A stretch of DNA of 64,000 bases. Source: Actinomycetes bacterium. Lineage in GTDB: Bacteria > Actinomycetota > Actinomycetes > Propionibacteriales > Nocardioidaceae. Both the position numbers and the translations under genes were made by a program. The notes under the pieces were generated by a model that ran no database searches, was not told the DNA's origin, and worked only from the letters and a program-made list of their open reading frames with translations. Positions 17,629-25,810 of this stretch are shown piece by piece. Location: assembly GCA_023460975.1 (NCBI GenBank), contig JAEWOG010000090.1, positions 157,495 to 221,494 on the forward strand, in the 5' to 3' direction. The number at the start of each line of letters is the position of its first letter. Within the stretch, counting starts at the first letter, position 1.

Positions 17629-19047
17629 TCAGCTGCCGGGCACCATCTTGCCCGGGTTCATCAGCCCGACCGGGTCGAGGGCGCGCTTGAGGGCCACCCT
17701 CACGTCGCGCTCGACGTCCGACATCACGGCCGCCGCAGCGTCGCGTTTGAGGACGCCCAGCCCGTGCTCGGCGCTGAGCGATCCACCCAGTTCGGCCACG
17801 ATCTCGTACACCTGAGCGGTGAGCGCCACGGCGTTGTCCGCGAGAGCATCAGGCGCCGCGAGGGGTGCGGACAGGTTGTAGTGCAGGTTGCCGTCGCCCA
17901 CGTGCCCGAACGTCACGAGCCGTACGCCGTCCAATGCCGCCGTCATCCGCTCGTCGAGGAGCGTCACGAGGTCGGCCAAGCGCGAGATCGGGACGGAGAC
18001 GTCGTGCTTGATCGCGACGCCGGCGCAGCGCTGCGCCTCGGTGATGCTCTCGCGCAGCCCCCACAGCGCCGCGCGTTGTGCCGGGCTCCCGGCCACGACT
18101 GCGTCGTGCACGCCGGGCGTGTCGAGCGCTGCCGCCAACGCGGCCTCGAGGCGGGCCTCGACGTCGTCGCCGGTGCCCGCGATCTCGACCAAGCCGTACC
18201 AGGGGTGTCCCGTCGCGAACGGAGCGCGGGCGTCTGGGATGTGCTCGAGCACGAGCTCCAGGCTGGTCCGGTTGAACACTTCCCACGAGGTGAGTTCGTC
18301 GCCCGCGCACGCGCGCAGGGTGGGCAGCAGGTCGGTGGCGGTCCGTACGGACTCGAGTGCGACGAGGGCGGTGGCCCTGCGGTCGGTCGCCGGAACCAGC
18401 CGCATCGTCGCCGCCGTCACCACTCCGAGGGTCCCCTCCGCGCCGACGAAGAGCTGGGCGAGGTCGACCCCGGTGTTGTCCTTGCGCAGCGCGCGCAGGC
18501 CGTCCCACACGCGGCCATCGGCGAGCACGACCTCGAGCCCGAGGACCAGGCTGCGCGTCATGCCGTAGCGCAGCACATTCGTCCCGCCAGCGTTGGTGGA
18601 CACGATGCCGCCGACGGTGCAGGAGCCCTGCGAGCCCAGCGACACAGGAAACAGCCGGCCCGCTCCCGAAGCCGCCTCCTGCAGTGTCTGCAGGAGGACC
18701 CCGGCCTCGACCGTGACGGTGTCGGCGACGACATCCAGCTCGCGGATGCGACGCATGCGCTCGAGGCTGAGCACGATGCAGGGTGGCCCGTCCGGGTCGG
18801 CCAGGGGCACGCCACCGCCGACCAGACCGGTGTTGCCACCCTGGGCCACCACCGCCACGCCGAGGCGTGCGCACTCGCGGACGGTCTCTGCGACCTCCGC
18901 GGTGCTCGAGGGGCGTACGACTGCCAGCGCTCGACCCGTGAAGCGCCCGGTCCAGTCGGTCAGGTACGGGGCAGTCTCGGTGGCGTCGGTGAGCACCGCG
19001 CCCTCCCCCAGCAGCCGGCTGAGGTCACTCAGCCACCCCTCGCCCAT
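17629..19047 (-). CDS. FAD-binding 2-hydroxyacid dehydrogenase (GlcD / D-2-HGDH family)
   Basis: A 472-residue flavoprotein. The PCMH FAD-binding domain spans about residues 35-215 (AQGGNTGLVGGGVP, SLGSQGSCTVGGIVSTNAGGTNVLRYGMTRSLVLGLEVVLADG, VGAEGTLGVVT). The FAD-oxidase C-terminal domain ends with FGHVGDGNLHYN, SAEHGLGVLKRD and DPVGLMNPGKM, all standard for glycolate oxidase GlcD, D-lactate and D-2-hydroxyglutarate dehydrogenases. The exact substrate is not decidable. ATG 19047 follows AGGAG; the frame is open upstream but without a better start. It is divergent from the macro-domain gene. Confidence 0.88.
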   Translation of the reverse strand: MGEGWLSDLSRLLGEGAVLTDATETAPYLTDWTGRFTGRALAVVRPSSTAEVAETVRECARLGVAVVAQGGNTGLVGGGVPLADPDGPPCIVLSLERMRRIRELDVVADTVTVEAGVLLQTLQEAASGAGRLFPVSLGSQGSCTVGGIVSTNAGGTNVLRYGMTRSLVLGLEVVLADGRVWDGLRALRKDNTGVDLAQLFVGAEGTLGVVTAATMRLVPATDRRATALVALESVRTATDLLPTLRACAGDELTSWEVFNRTSLELVLEHIPDARAPFATGHPWYGLVEIAGTGDDVEARLEAALAAALDTPGVHDAVVAGSPAQRAALWGLRESITEAQRCAGVAIKHDVSVPISRLADLVTLLDERMTAALDGVRLVTFGHVGDGNLHYNLSAPLAAPDALADNAVALTAQVYEIVAELGGSLSAEHGLGVLKRDAAAAVMSDVERDVRVALKRALDPVGLMNPGKMVPGS

Positions 19048-19163
19048 CGTCACCACTCCTCCTGCCCCGCTCACTCGCTGCCGTGGATCCGGCGTCGTTC
19101 GTCCCGCCCACTCGGGCACGCTTGTCGGTGGTGGGGGCAACAATCTTGGCAGGAGGTGTGTCC

Positions 19164-19670
19164 ATGCCTGAGATCACAGTGGTCCGCGGAGACATCACGA
19201 CCCAGCGGGTCGACGCGCTCGTCAATGCCGCCAACAACGCCATGCGCGGTGGCGGCGGGGTCGACGGAGCCCTGCACGCTGCGGGCGGCCCCGAGGTGCT
19301 GGCCGACTGCATCCGCCGGTTCCCCGACGGCCTGGCCACTGGCGACGCCGGGTGGACGAGTGCGGGCGCGCTGCCCGCACGCTGGATCATCCACACCGTC
19401 GGACCCAATTGGACGCGCGGTGAGCGCGACCCAGCCGTGCTGGCCTCGTGCTACCGCCGCTGCCTGGAGGTCGCCGACGAGCTCGGGGCACGCACGCTGG
19501 CGCTGCCGCTGGTCAGTGCGGGTGTCTACGGCTGGCCACGCGCCGACGCGATCCGCATCGCCCTCAGCGCCCTGCGTGAGACTCCCACCCAGGTGCGCGA
19601 GGCACGGCTGGTGGCCTTCACCGAGGCGGCCGAGGCCGAGATCCGCGCCGTGCTCACCGAGCCGCGCTGA
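19164..19670 (+). CDS. Macro domain protein (ADP-ribose-binding/hydrolase)
   Basis: A 168-residue single macro domain. ITTQRVDALVNAANNAMRGGGGVDGALHAAGG contains the catalytic Asn and the Gly-rich ADP-ribose loop, and LPLVSAGVYGWPRADA the second binding loop; this is the YmdB/MacroD-type sequence that removes ADP-ribose from proteins or O-acetyl-ADP-ribose. ATG 19164 has AGGAGG 7 nt upstream. It stands alone. Confidence 0.92.
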   Translation: MPEITVVRGDITTQRVDALVNAANNAMRGGGGVDGALHAAGGPEVLADCIRRFPDGLATGDAGWTSAGALPARWIIHTVGPNWTRGERDPAVLASCYRRCLEVADELGARTLALPLVSAGVYGWPRADAIRIALSALRETPTQVREARLVAFTEAAEAEIRAVLTEPR

Positions 19671-19680
19671 GCCGGACGGG

Positions 19681-20052
19681 TCAGCTGTTGAGCACCGCGT
19701 GCGAGATGAGGTGGTCCAGCTTGCGGATGTCGACACCCTTGTTGAGCTTCACCTTGATGTGCCCGGCCCGGGTCCACAGCTCCAGTTCGGAGTTGAAGTC
19801 CAGCATGCGCCCGGCGTTCTCCGAGGACCACATGTTGATCGAGGCGTACGGGAGCGAGTAGATCTCGACCTTCTTGCCGCTCAGCCCCTGGGCGTCGCGC
19901 ACGATCAGTCGCTTGTTGGTGAACACGGCGCTGTCCCGGAAGGTCTTGTACGCCGCCCACGGCTGCTCGCCGTCCACCAGCAACGGGGTGATGTCATCGG
20001 GGATGGGGCATTCGGACACGAACGTCCACGCGGCGATGGCAGCGGTTTCCAT
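19681..20052 (-). CDS. Bacterial PH domain protein
   Basis: A 123-residue cytoplasmic protein in the bPH_1 class (DUF1696/YokE-like): AVFTNKRLIVRDAQGLSGKKVEIYSLPYASINMWSSENAG matches the strand pattern of bacterial pleckstrin-homology domains, and the ending KVKLNKGVDIRKLDHLISHAVL fits the terminal helix. These form multimeric rings of unknown function. It ends only 10 bp from the macro gene stop and lies downstream of a P450 gene on the same strand. Confidence 0.85.
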   Translation of the reverse strand: METAAIAAWTFVSECPIPDDITPLLVDGEQPWAAYKTFRDSAVFTNKRLIVRDAQGLSGKKVEIYSLPYASINMWSSENAGRMLDFNSELELWTRAGHIKVKLNKGVDIRKLDHLISHAVLNS

Positions 20053-20078
20053 GAAGCCTCCTCAGGTTCGGGACGAAC

Positions 20079-21314
20079 CTATGTCAGGCCACCACCGCGC
20101 GCGTGCGAATGACCAACTCCACCGACCACGAAGGGCACGTGCGTCGGACGGCGTACGTAGCCTCCGTCCGCCCACCGCACGCCTGCCGCATCGACGGAGA
20201 AGTCCGGCACGCGGGCAAGCAGTTCCTCCAGCGCCACGCGAGCGGTCATCCGGGCGGCGGCGGCGCCGAGGCAGTGGTGGGCACCGTGGGAGAAGGACAA
20301 GACGTGGCGAGGACGCCTCGTCACGTCGAGTTCCTCGGCGTCGGGTCCGTACACCTCAGGGTCCCGGTTGGCCGCGGCGTAACACATCAGGACCTTGCGC
20401 CCGGTCGGGATGGTGGTCGAGTCGATGACGACGTCGCGGGTCGTCGTACGGGCCAGCCCCTGCACCGGGCTGGTGAGGCGGAGCAGTTCCTCCACCGCGG
20501 CCTCGGGGCCGGCGGCGGCGAGTCGGCGTTGGTCCTCACGCTCGGCGAGGAGCTGCACGGCACCTCCCAGGAGCCCGGTGGTCGTGTCGTTGCCCCCGGT
20601 CACCATCGTGAAGGTGAACGCGAGCACGCCCAGCACTCCTGCCGGGTCCTGGGCCTGTCCCGCGGCCACCAGATGGGAGACCGTGTCGTCGCCGGGGTGG
20701 GCGGCGCGGTGGGCGATGAGATCGGAGAAGTACGCCATGAGCTCGGCCACCGCATCGGAAGCGTGCGCGAAGTTCCCGGTCGAGTTCGCCGCGACGATGG
20801 CGTCGGTCCACAGGTCGAAGCGGTCCCGGTCCTCCTCGGGCACTCCCAGGTAGTGCGCCACGACCATGCTGGGCAACGGCTTGAACAGGTGCTGCACGAT
20901 GTCGCCCCCGCCCTCGCGCACCAACCCGTCGAGGCGCTCGACGACGAAGTCGCGGACGACGGGCTCCAGCGCGGTGACCTGGCGCGGCGTGAACCCACGG
21001 GAGACGAGCCGGCGGAACGCGGTGTGTGCGGGCGGATCGGTCATCACCATCGGCGGGTTCTCCGCCATCCCGATCGCCTCGAGTTCGCCGTACGACACGG
21101 TCAGGCCGCCGGCCGACGAGAACGTCTCGTGATCGCGGACGGCTGCGAAGACGTCGCGGTGCCGGGTGAGGACCCAGTAGTCACCGCGCTCGACGTGGTG
21201 GACGGGATCGGCCTCGCGCAGGGCGCGGTAGAGCGGGAACGGGTCCGCCCACGTGTCTGCGCCGAACAGGCGGAATGCGGGCCGGGGCGGCGCGGGGGTC
21301 GGCATGCCGCCCAA
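20079..21314 (-). CDS. Cytochrome P450
   Basis: A 411-residue soluble P450. I-helix MVTGGNDTTTG replaces the usual AGxDTT with GGNDTT; EELLR is the K-helix ExxR; the Cys-ligand loop is FSHGAHHCLG. Length is typical of actinobacterial CYP enzymes that hydroxylate small lipids, terpenes or steroids with ferredoxin partners, none of which is encoded nearby. ATG 21305 is an equally good start (MPTPAPPRP). The divergent SDR gene shares a promoter region holding an 18-bp palindrome, so the two may act on one substrate. Confidence 0.92.
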   Translation of the reverse strand: MGGMPTPAPPRPAFRLFGADTWADPFPLYRALREADPVHHVERGDYWVLTRHRDVFAAVRDHETFSSAGGLTVSYGELEAIGMAENPPMVMTDPPAHTAFRRLVSRGFTPRQVTALEPVVRDFVVERLDGLVREGGGDIVQHLFKPLPSMVVAHYLGVPEEDRDRFDLWTDAIVAANSTGNFAHASDAVAELMAYFSDLIAHRAAHPGDDTVSHLVAAGQAQDPAGVLGVLAFTFTMVTGGNDTTTGLLGGAVQLLAEREDQRRLAAAGPEAAVEELLRLTSPVQGLARTTTRDVVIDSTTIPTGRKVLMCYAAANRDPEVYGPDAEELDVTRRPRHVLSFSHGAHHCLGAAAARMTARVALEELLARVPDFSVDAAGVRWADGGYVRRPTHVPFVVGGVGHSHARGGGLT

Positions 21315-21351
21315 GGTGGGGCACGGGCAGGCGTGGTGTCAATGACCCCGA

Positions 21352-21376
21352 TAGGCTGCCCAAGCAAATGCTTGGG
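21352..21376. promoter_or_regulatory. -10 box and palindromic operator between P450 and SDR genes
   Basis: TAGGCT (21352-21357) is followed directly by CCCAAGCAAATGCTTGGG (21359-21376), a perfect inverted repeat with 8-bp arms. Overlap with the plus-strand transcription start suggests repression of the SDR gene; the divergent P450 promoter is close enough to be controlled too. The form resembles TetR-family sites in actinobacterial lipid genes. Confidence 0.6.
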
Positions 21377-21393
21377 AGCCATGGGAGGTCCAC

Positions 21394-22158
21394 ATGACCG
21401 CACGCACGCCCGTCGCCGTCGTCACCGGTGGATCCGGAGGCCTCGGCGCCGCCATCTGCACGCGCCTGGCGGCCGAGGGCCTGCGGGTGGTCCTGACGTA
21501 CCGCTCCGGCGAGGAGGCCGCGCACCGTGTCGTGGAGGAGATCGCTGCCGCAGGCGGCCCCACCGCGCGCGCCGTACGGGTCGACCTCACCGACGAGGGC
21601 CACGTCGCCCGCGTGCTCCGCGAGGTCGCGGACGCCGAGGGCGGCGTTGACGTCCTCGTCCACGCGGCCGGGCCGCACGTCCCGATGGTCCACCTCTCCC
21701 GCGTGGAACCGGCCGACATGACGCGTCAGCTTCTGGCGGACTCGGCCGCGTTCTTCTCCGTGGTCCACGCACTGTTGCCCTCCCTGCGGTCCACCGCCGG
21801 CGCCGTCGTCGCCGTGACCACCGCGGCCACCGCTCGCTACCCGAAGCGCGACGGACTCTCGTCCGCTCCCAAGGCGGCCGTGGAGGCGCTGGTGCGCGGC
21901 TTCGCCGCCGAGGAGGGCCGCTACGGGGTGCGTTTCAACGCAGTCGGCCCCGGCATGCTGACCGACGGGATGGCCGAGCGACTCATCACCTCGGGCGAGC
22001 TCGACGATGCCGCCCTGGAGATCACGCGACGCAACATCCCGCTCAACCGGTTCGGCAACGCCGCTGACATCGCCGAGGCGGTCGCGTTCCTGGCCTCGGA
22101 CCGGGCAGGGTTCATCACCGGGCAGAAGCTCGACGTGGACGGCGGCTACGGCGTCTGA
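21394..22158 (+). CDS. SDR family oxidoreductase with atypical active site
   Basis: A 254-residue classical-length short-chain dehydrogenase/reductase. The nucleotide loop TGGSGGLGAAI (residues about 10-20), VRVDLTD, HAAG (for NAAG) and the ending RFGNAADIAEAVAFLASDRAGFITGQKLDVDGGYG are all family-like and resemble FabG. But in the catalytic stretch, where FabG has Ser and YxxxK, this protein reads VTTAATARYPKRDGLSSAPKAA: Thr at the Ser position and Ser at the Tyr position, Lys kept. It may be a non-catalytic or altered-mechanism SDR. GGGAGG lies 5 nt before ATG. Confidence 0.88.
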   Translation: MTARTPVAVVTGGSGGLGAAICTRLAAEGLRVVLTYRSGEEAAHRVVEEIAAAGGPTARAVRVDLTDEGHVARVLREVADAEGGVDVLVHAAGPHVPMVHLSRVEPADMTRQLLADSAAFFSVVHALLPSLRSTAGAVVAVTTAATARYPKRDGLSSAPKAAVEALVRGFAAEEGRYGVRFNAVGPGMLTDGMAERLITSGELDDAALEITRRNIPLNRFGNAADIAEAVAFLASDRAGFITGQKLDVDGGYGV

Positions 22159-22179
22159 GTCCTTCGGGACTGCGCGGCC

Positions 22180-22185
22180 TAGGAT
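22180..22185 (+). promoter_or_regulatory. -10 box of trhO, probable leaderless start
   Basis: TAGGAT ends 8 nt before the GTG at 22194 and there is no ribosome site, so transcription should begin at or beside the start codon. Confidence 0.5.
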
Positions 22186-22193
22186 GTCGCCCC

Positions 22194-23000
22194 GTGGCTG
22201 ACGTCCTGAACATCTCCGCGTACCTCTTCACTCCCGTCGCGGATCGCGAGGCGCTGCGGAGTGTGCTGCTGGAGCGGTGCCACGCCGCCGACCTGCGCGG
22301 CACGATCCTGCTGGCACCCGAGGGGATCAACATGTTCCTCGCCGGACACGCCGGGAGCCTCCGGGGCTTCCTGGACCAGTTGCGCGCCGATCCGCGGTTC
22401 ACGACGCTGACCGCGAAGGAGTCGTGGTCGGCGGCGCAGCCGTTCCGCAAGATGCTCGTCAAACTCAAGGACGAGATCATCCGCATGGACCACCCCACCG
22501 TACGGCCCGCCGCCGGCCGCGCTCCGGCCGTGGACCCGGCAACCCTGCGCAAGTGGCTCGATCAGGGGCACGACGACGCGGGGCGAGAGGTGGTCCTGCT
22601 GGACACGCGCAACGCGTTCGAGGTCGACTACGGGACCTTCGCGGGTGCCCTCGACTGGCGCATCGAGCGCTTCACCCAGTTCCCCGGGGCCGTACGCGAG
22701 CACGCCGACGAACTCGCCGGCAAGACGGTCGTGAGTTTCTGCACCGGCGGGATCCGCTGCGAGAAGGCGGCGATCTACATGGCCGAGGCGGGGCTCGAGC
22801 ACGTGTGGCAGCTCGAGGGCGGGATCTTGGCCTACTTCGAGCAGGTGGGCGGGGACCACTTCGAGGGCGACTGTTTTGTCTTCGACGAGCGGGAGGCGTT
22901 GACGCCTGGGCTCGCCGAGTGGGACCAGCCGACCCGGCGCGAGGTGCGCCGGGCTCCGGACGTCATGCGCTCCGCGCAAACGGTGGCGCGCAGCGCATGA
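22194..23000 (+). CDS. trhO: tRNA uridine(34) hydroxylase, rhodanese-type (YceA/TrhO)
   Basis: A 268-residue protein. An N-terminal acylphosphatase-like domain (LRGTILLAPEGINMFLAG) precedes a rhodanese domain (DTRNAFEVDYGTF) with active-site loop CTGGIRCEKAA and the second Cys, then LEGGILAYFEQV; this order defines TrhO, which makes 5-hydroxyuridine at the wobble position of tRNAs. A shorter C-terminus than E. coli (no zinc-ribbon part) is usual in actinobacteria. Its last codons lie inside a 16-bp inverted repeat. Confidence 0.92.
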   Translation: MADVLNISAYLFTPVADREALRSVLLERCHAADLRGTILLAPEGINMFLAGHAGSLRGFLDQLRADPRFTTLTAKESWSAAQPFRKMLVKLKDEIIRMDHPTVRPAAGRAPAVDPATLRKWLDQGHDDAGREVVLLDTRNAFEVDYGTFAGALDWRIERFTQFPGAVREHADELAGKTVVSFCTGGIRCEKAAIYMAEAGLEHVWQLEGGILAYFEQVGGDHFEGDCFVFDEREALTPGLAEWDQPTRREVRRAPDVMRSAQTVARSA

Positions 23001-23007
23001 CGTCCGG
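22956..23007. terminator. 16-bp perfect inverted repeat over the trhO stop codon
   Basis: CCGGACGTCATGCGCT (22956-22971) and its exact complement (22992-23007) enclose a 20-nt loop. The right arm contains the trhO stop. The convergent dehydrogenase gene ends 12 bp beyond, so the hairpin can serve both genes. There is no U-tract, as is common in actinobacteria. Confidence 0.6.
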
Positions 23008-23018
23008 GCGGGCGCCGA

Positions 23019-24446
23019 TCAGTAGTGCGCGCTCATCACGTGCTTGATCCGCGTGTAGTCGTCGAAGCCGTAGCCCGACAGGTCCTTGCCGTAGCCCGAC
23101 ATCCCGAACCCACCGTGCGGCATGTCTGAGACGAACGGAATGTGGGTGTTGATCCACACGCACCCGAAGTCGAGGTCACGCGCGAACCGCTCCGCGCGGC
23201 CGTGGTCGCGGGTCCACACGCTCGCCGCAAGGCCGTAGACGACGTCGTTGGCCATCGCCAGGGCCTCGTCGTCGTCGCTGAACGACTGCACCGTCAGCAC
23301 CGGCCCGAAGACCTCCTGCTGCACGATCCGGTCGTCCTGACGTACGCCCGAGACGACCGTGGGCGTCCAGTAGAACCCCTCCTCGCCGTACGGGGTGCCA
23401 CCCGTCTCGACGACTGCGTGCGCGGGCAGGTCGTCGAAGAACGACTTGACCTTGCCGAAGTGCGCCGCGTTGTTGAGGGGGCCGAGCTCGGCCGACTCGT
23501 CGTTGCTGGCGCCGGGCTTGGTCGCCTGCGCCGCTGCCGAGAGGAGCCGTACGAGCTCGTCATGCACGCTCTCGTGGACGATGACCCGCGTAGCGGCGGT
23601 GCAGTCCTGGCCGGCGTTGAAGTACGCCGCACCCGCGATCGCCTCGGCCGCGGCCGGCAGGTCGACGTCGCCGAAGACCACAGCAGGCGCCTTCCCCCCG
23701 AGCTCGAGGTGGACGCGCTTGAGCTTCTTGGCGGCAGAACCAGCGACCTCGATGCCCGCTCGCACTGATCCCGTGATCGCGACGAGCCCCGGCACGTCGT
23801 GCTCGACCATGGCGCGGCCCGTGCTCGCGTCGCCGTTGATGACGTTGAAGACGCCCGCCGGCAGGACCTCGCCCGCGATCTCGGCGAGCCGTACGGTCGA
23901 GCGCGGCGTCGTGTCCGAGGGCTTCAGGACGATCGTGTTGCCGGCGGCCAGGGCGGGCGCGATCTTCCAGATGGCCATCGCGAAGGGGTAGTTCCACGGG
24001 GTCACCTGGCCGACGACCCCGATCGGCTCACGGCGGATCGAGGAGGTGTGCCCCTCGAGGTACTCGGCCTGGGACTTGCCCTCCAGCATGCGGGCGGCGC
24101 CGGCGAAGAACCGGAGCTGGTCGACGCCCTGGTCGACCTCTTCGCTCGCGATGTAGCGGACCGGCTGCCCGGTGTCGCGTGCCTGCAGTGCGGAGAGTTC
24201 GTCCCGGTGCGACTCCACAGCGAGCGCCAGGTCGAGCAGGTACTTCTGTCGCGCCCCGGGCGAGAGCGCCTTCCACGGCCCGAACGCGCGTTGCGCGGCG
24301 GCGTACGCGGCGTCGATCTCCTCCGGAAGCGAGATCGGGGAACGCCCGTCTGGCTGCCCCGTGGCCGGGTCGATCAGGTCGATGAACTCAACTGCGGCCG
24401 AGTCGACCAGCTTCCCGTCGACGTAGTTCTTGATGGTCTCGCTCAC
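23019..24446 (-). CDS. Gamma-aminobutyraldehyde dehydrogenase
   Basis: A 475-residue NAD-dependent aldehyde dehydrogenase. It has TPWNYPF, LELGGKAP (catalytic Glu region), NAGQDCTAATRVIV with the nucleophile Cys, and EVFGPVLTVQSF. The sequence FNAGQDCTAATR and the C-terminal MPHGGFGMSGYGKDLSGYGFDDYTRIKHVM are those of the PatD/PrrC aminobutyraldehyde group, which oxidises 4-aminobutanal to GABA in putrescine breakdown. The start is GTG 24446. It is divergent from ornithine cyclodeaminase, with a double operator between them. Confidence 0.88.
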   Translation of the reverse strand: MSETIKNYVDGKLVDSAAVEFIDLIDPATGQPDGRSPISLPEEIDAAYAAAQRAFGPWKALSPGARQKYLLDLALAVESHRDELSALQARDTGQPVRYIASEEVDQGVDQLRFFAGAARMLEGKSQAEYLEGHTSSIRREPIGVVGQVTPWNYPFAMAIWKIAPALAAGNTIVLKPSDTTPRSTVRLAEIAGEVLPAGVFNVINGDASTGRAMVEHDVPGLVAITGSVRAGIEVAGSAAKKLKRVHLELGGKAPAVVFGDVDLPAAAEAIAGAAYFNAGQDCTAATRVIVHESVHDELVRLLSAAAQATKPGASNDESAELGPLNNAAHFGKVKSFFDDLPAHAVVETGGTPYGEEGFYWTPTVVSGVRQDDRIVQQEVFGPVLTVQSFSDDDEALAMANDVVYGLAASVWTRDHGRAERFARDLDFGCVWINTHIPFVSDMPHGGFGMSGYGKDLSGYGFDDYTRIKHVMSAHY

Positions 24447-24578
24447 GCATATCCCGGCTCTCAAGTGATGTGTTCGGCCGCACCGCGCGGACCGTGGGGG
24501 CGACCGTACCGAACGAGGCGAGCCCTGCGGGAGTGGACTCGGCCAGAGAACGCAACAAGGAACACAACCAGGGAATGC

Positions 24579-24613
24579 AACATTGTCCGACAATGTTGTT
24601 ATTGTCTGACAAT
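24579..24613. promoter_or_regulatory. Two tandem ATTGTCNGACAAT operators
   Basis: The first site, 24579-24597, is the 19-bp perfect palindrome AACATTGTCCGACAATGTT. The second, 24601-24613, is ATTGTCTGACAAT. Their centres are 19 bp apart, near two helical turns. The ATTGTCnGACAAT core is the kind of site bound by GntR-family (FadR-subgroup) repressors. It lies in the divergent promoter of the aldehyde dehydrogenase and ornithine cyclodeaminase genes. No GntR gene is within the window. Confidence 0.75.
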
Positions 24614-24661
24614 CCTGTCGACCCTGAGCTCCACGACGAGCCGACGCCCCGGAGGTGCACG

Positions 24662-25699
24662 ATGCCCCAGGTTCCCTTCCTCGATGTCGCCCACGCGGTC
24701 CGCTGGATCGCCCGCGACGGCGCGGAATCGCTGATCGCCGGCCTGACCGATGCGGTCGAGAGCGACTTTGCGCGCTGGCCGTCGTTCGACAAGACGCCTC
24801 GCGTCGCGTCCCACTCCCCCGTCGGCGTCATCGAACTCATGCCCACCAGCGACTCGCAGACGTACGGCTTCAAGTACGTCAACGGGCACCCGGGCAACCC
24901 GGCGCGCGGACTGCAGACCGTCACCGCCTTCGGGATGCTCGCCGACGTCGACTCGGGCTACCCGGTCTTCATGGCCGAGATGACCCTGCTCACCGCCCTG
25001 CGCACCGCCGCCACCTCCGCCATGGCTGCCCGCCACTTGGCGCGCCCTGACAGCCGGGTGATGGCGATGATCGGGACCGGGTCCCAGGCCGAGTTCCAGG
25101 CACTGGGCATGCGCGCAGCACTCGGCATCAACACGCTGCGTGCCTACGACGTCTCGGATGCTGCGATGGAGAAGTTCCACCGCAACGCCACGGCCCTGGG
25201 CTTCGAGGTCCACCTGGCCGCGAGCGCTGCCGAGGCCGTACGCGGCGCCGACGTCATCACAACGTGCACGGCCGACAAGACCCACGCCACCGTCCTGACC
25301 GACGACATGGTCGAGGCAGGCGTCCACGTCAACGGCATCGGAGGCGACTGCCCCGGCAAGACCGAATTGGACGCGCGCATCCTCGACCGGGCGGCGGTCT
25401 TCGTGGAGTTCACCCCCCAGACCCGCATCGAGGGCGACATCCAGCAGATGGCGCCGGACTTCCCGGTGACCGAGCTGTGGCAGGTGGTCACCGGCCAGGC
25501 TCAGGGACGTACGAGCGCGGAGCAGATCACGGTCTTCGACTCCGTCGGCTTCGCCGTGGAGGACTTCTCGGTGCTGCGGTACGCCCGCGAGCGCGTGGTC
25601 GGCACGGATCTGGTGAGCGAGCTCGACCTGATCGCGGACCCCGCCGACCCGAAGGACCTGTTCGGCATGACGCTGGGAGTGGAGGCCCTCGCCCGCTGA
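24662..25699 (+). CDS. Ornithine cyclodeaminase / mu-crystallin family protein
   Basis: A 345-residue protein with the family motifs FKYVNGHPGNPARGLQTV (substrate/NAD region), AEMTLLTALRTAATSAMAARHLARPDS, the Rossmann loop MIGTGSQAEFQ (about residue 137) and GIGGDCPGKTELD. The enzyme class converts L-ornithine to L-proline plus ammonia with tightly bound NAD, or acts as an opine-type dehydrogenase. ATG 24662 follows a GGAGG at 24652-24656. With the divergent aminobutyraldehyde dehydrogenase it suggests a basic amino acid or polyamine catabolic regulon. Confidence 0.88.
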   Translation: MPQVPFLDVAHAVRWIARDGAESLIAGLTDAVESDFARWPSFDKTPRVASHSPVGVIELMPTSDSQTYGFKYVNGHPGNPARGLQTVTAFGMLADVDSGYPVFMAEMTLLTALRTAATSAMAARHLARPDSRVMAMIGTGSQAEFQALGMRAALGINTLRAYDVSDAAMEKFHRNATALGFEVHLAASAAEAVRGADVITTCTADKTHATVLTDDMVEAGVHVNGIGGDCPGKTELDARILDRAAVFVEFTPQTRIEGDIQQMAPDFPVTELWQVVTGQAQGRTSAEQITVFDSVGFAVEDFSVLRYARERVVGTDLVSELDLIADPADPKDLFGMTLGVEALAR

Positions 25700-25724
25700 G
25701 GCAGGCCCCGCCCCACCAACCTTC

Positions 25725-25796
25725 ATGTAAAGCGGGGTTATCGCTTCTGGTGCATGCTTGTGACGGCGCAGCAGTGGCGATAACCCCGCTTTACAT
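25725..25796. repeat. 20-bp perfect inverted repeat with 32-nt spacer
   Basis: ATGTAAAGCGGGGTTATCGC (25725-25744) and its exact complement (25777-25796) flank 32 nt. It lies between the convergent cyclodeaminase and glucosidase genes. The AT-rich outer ends and GC-rich middle differ from a simple intrinsic terminator. It may still act as a bidirectional terminator, or be a small non-coding mobile repeat. Confidence 0.75.
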
Positions 25797-25810
25797 AGGA
25801 CCCGCCGACG

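Noticed and set aside
25725..25796. Possible integron attC site
   Set aside because: The arms lack the GTTRRRY core and the asymmetric extrahelical bases of attC; no integron integrase is present.
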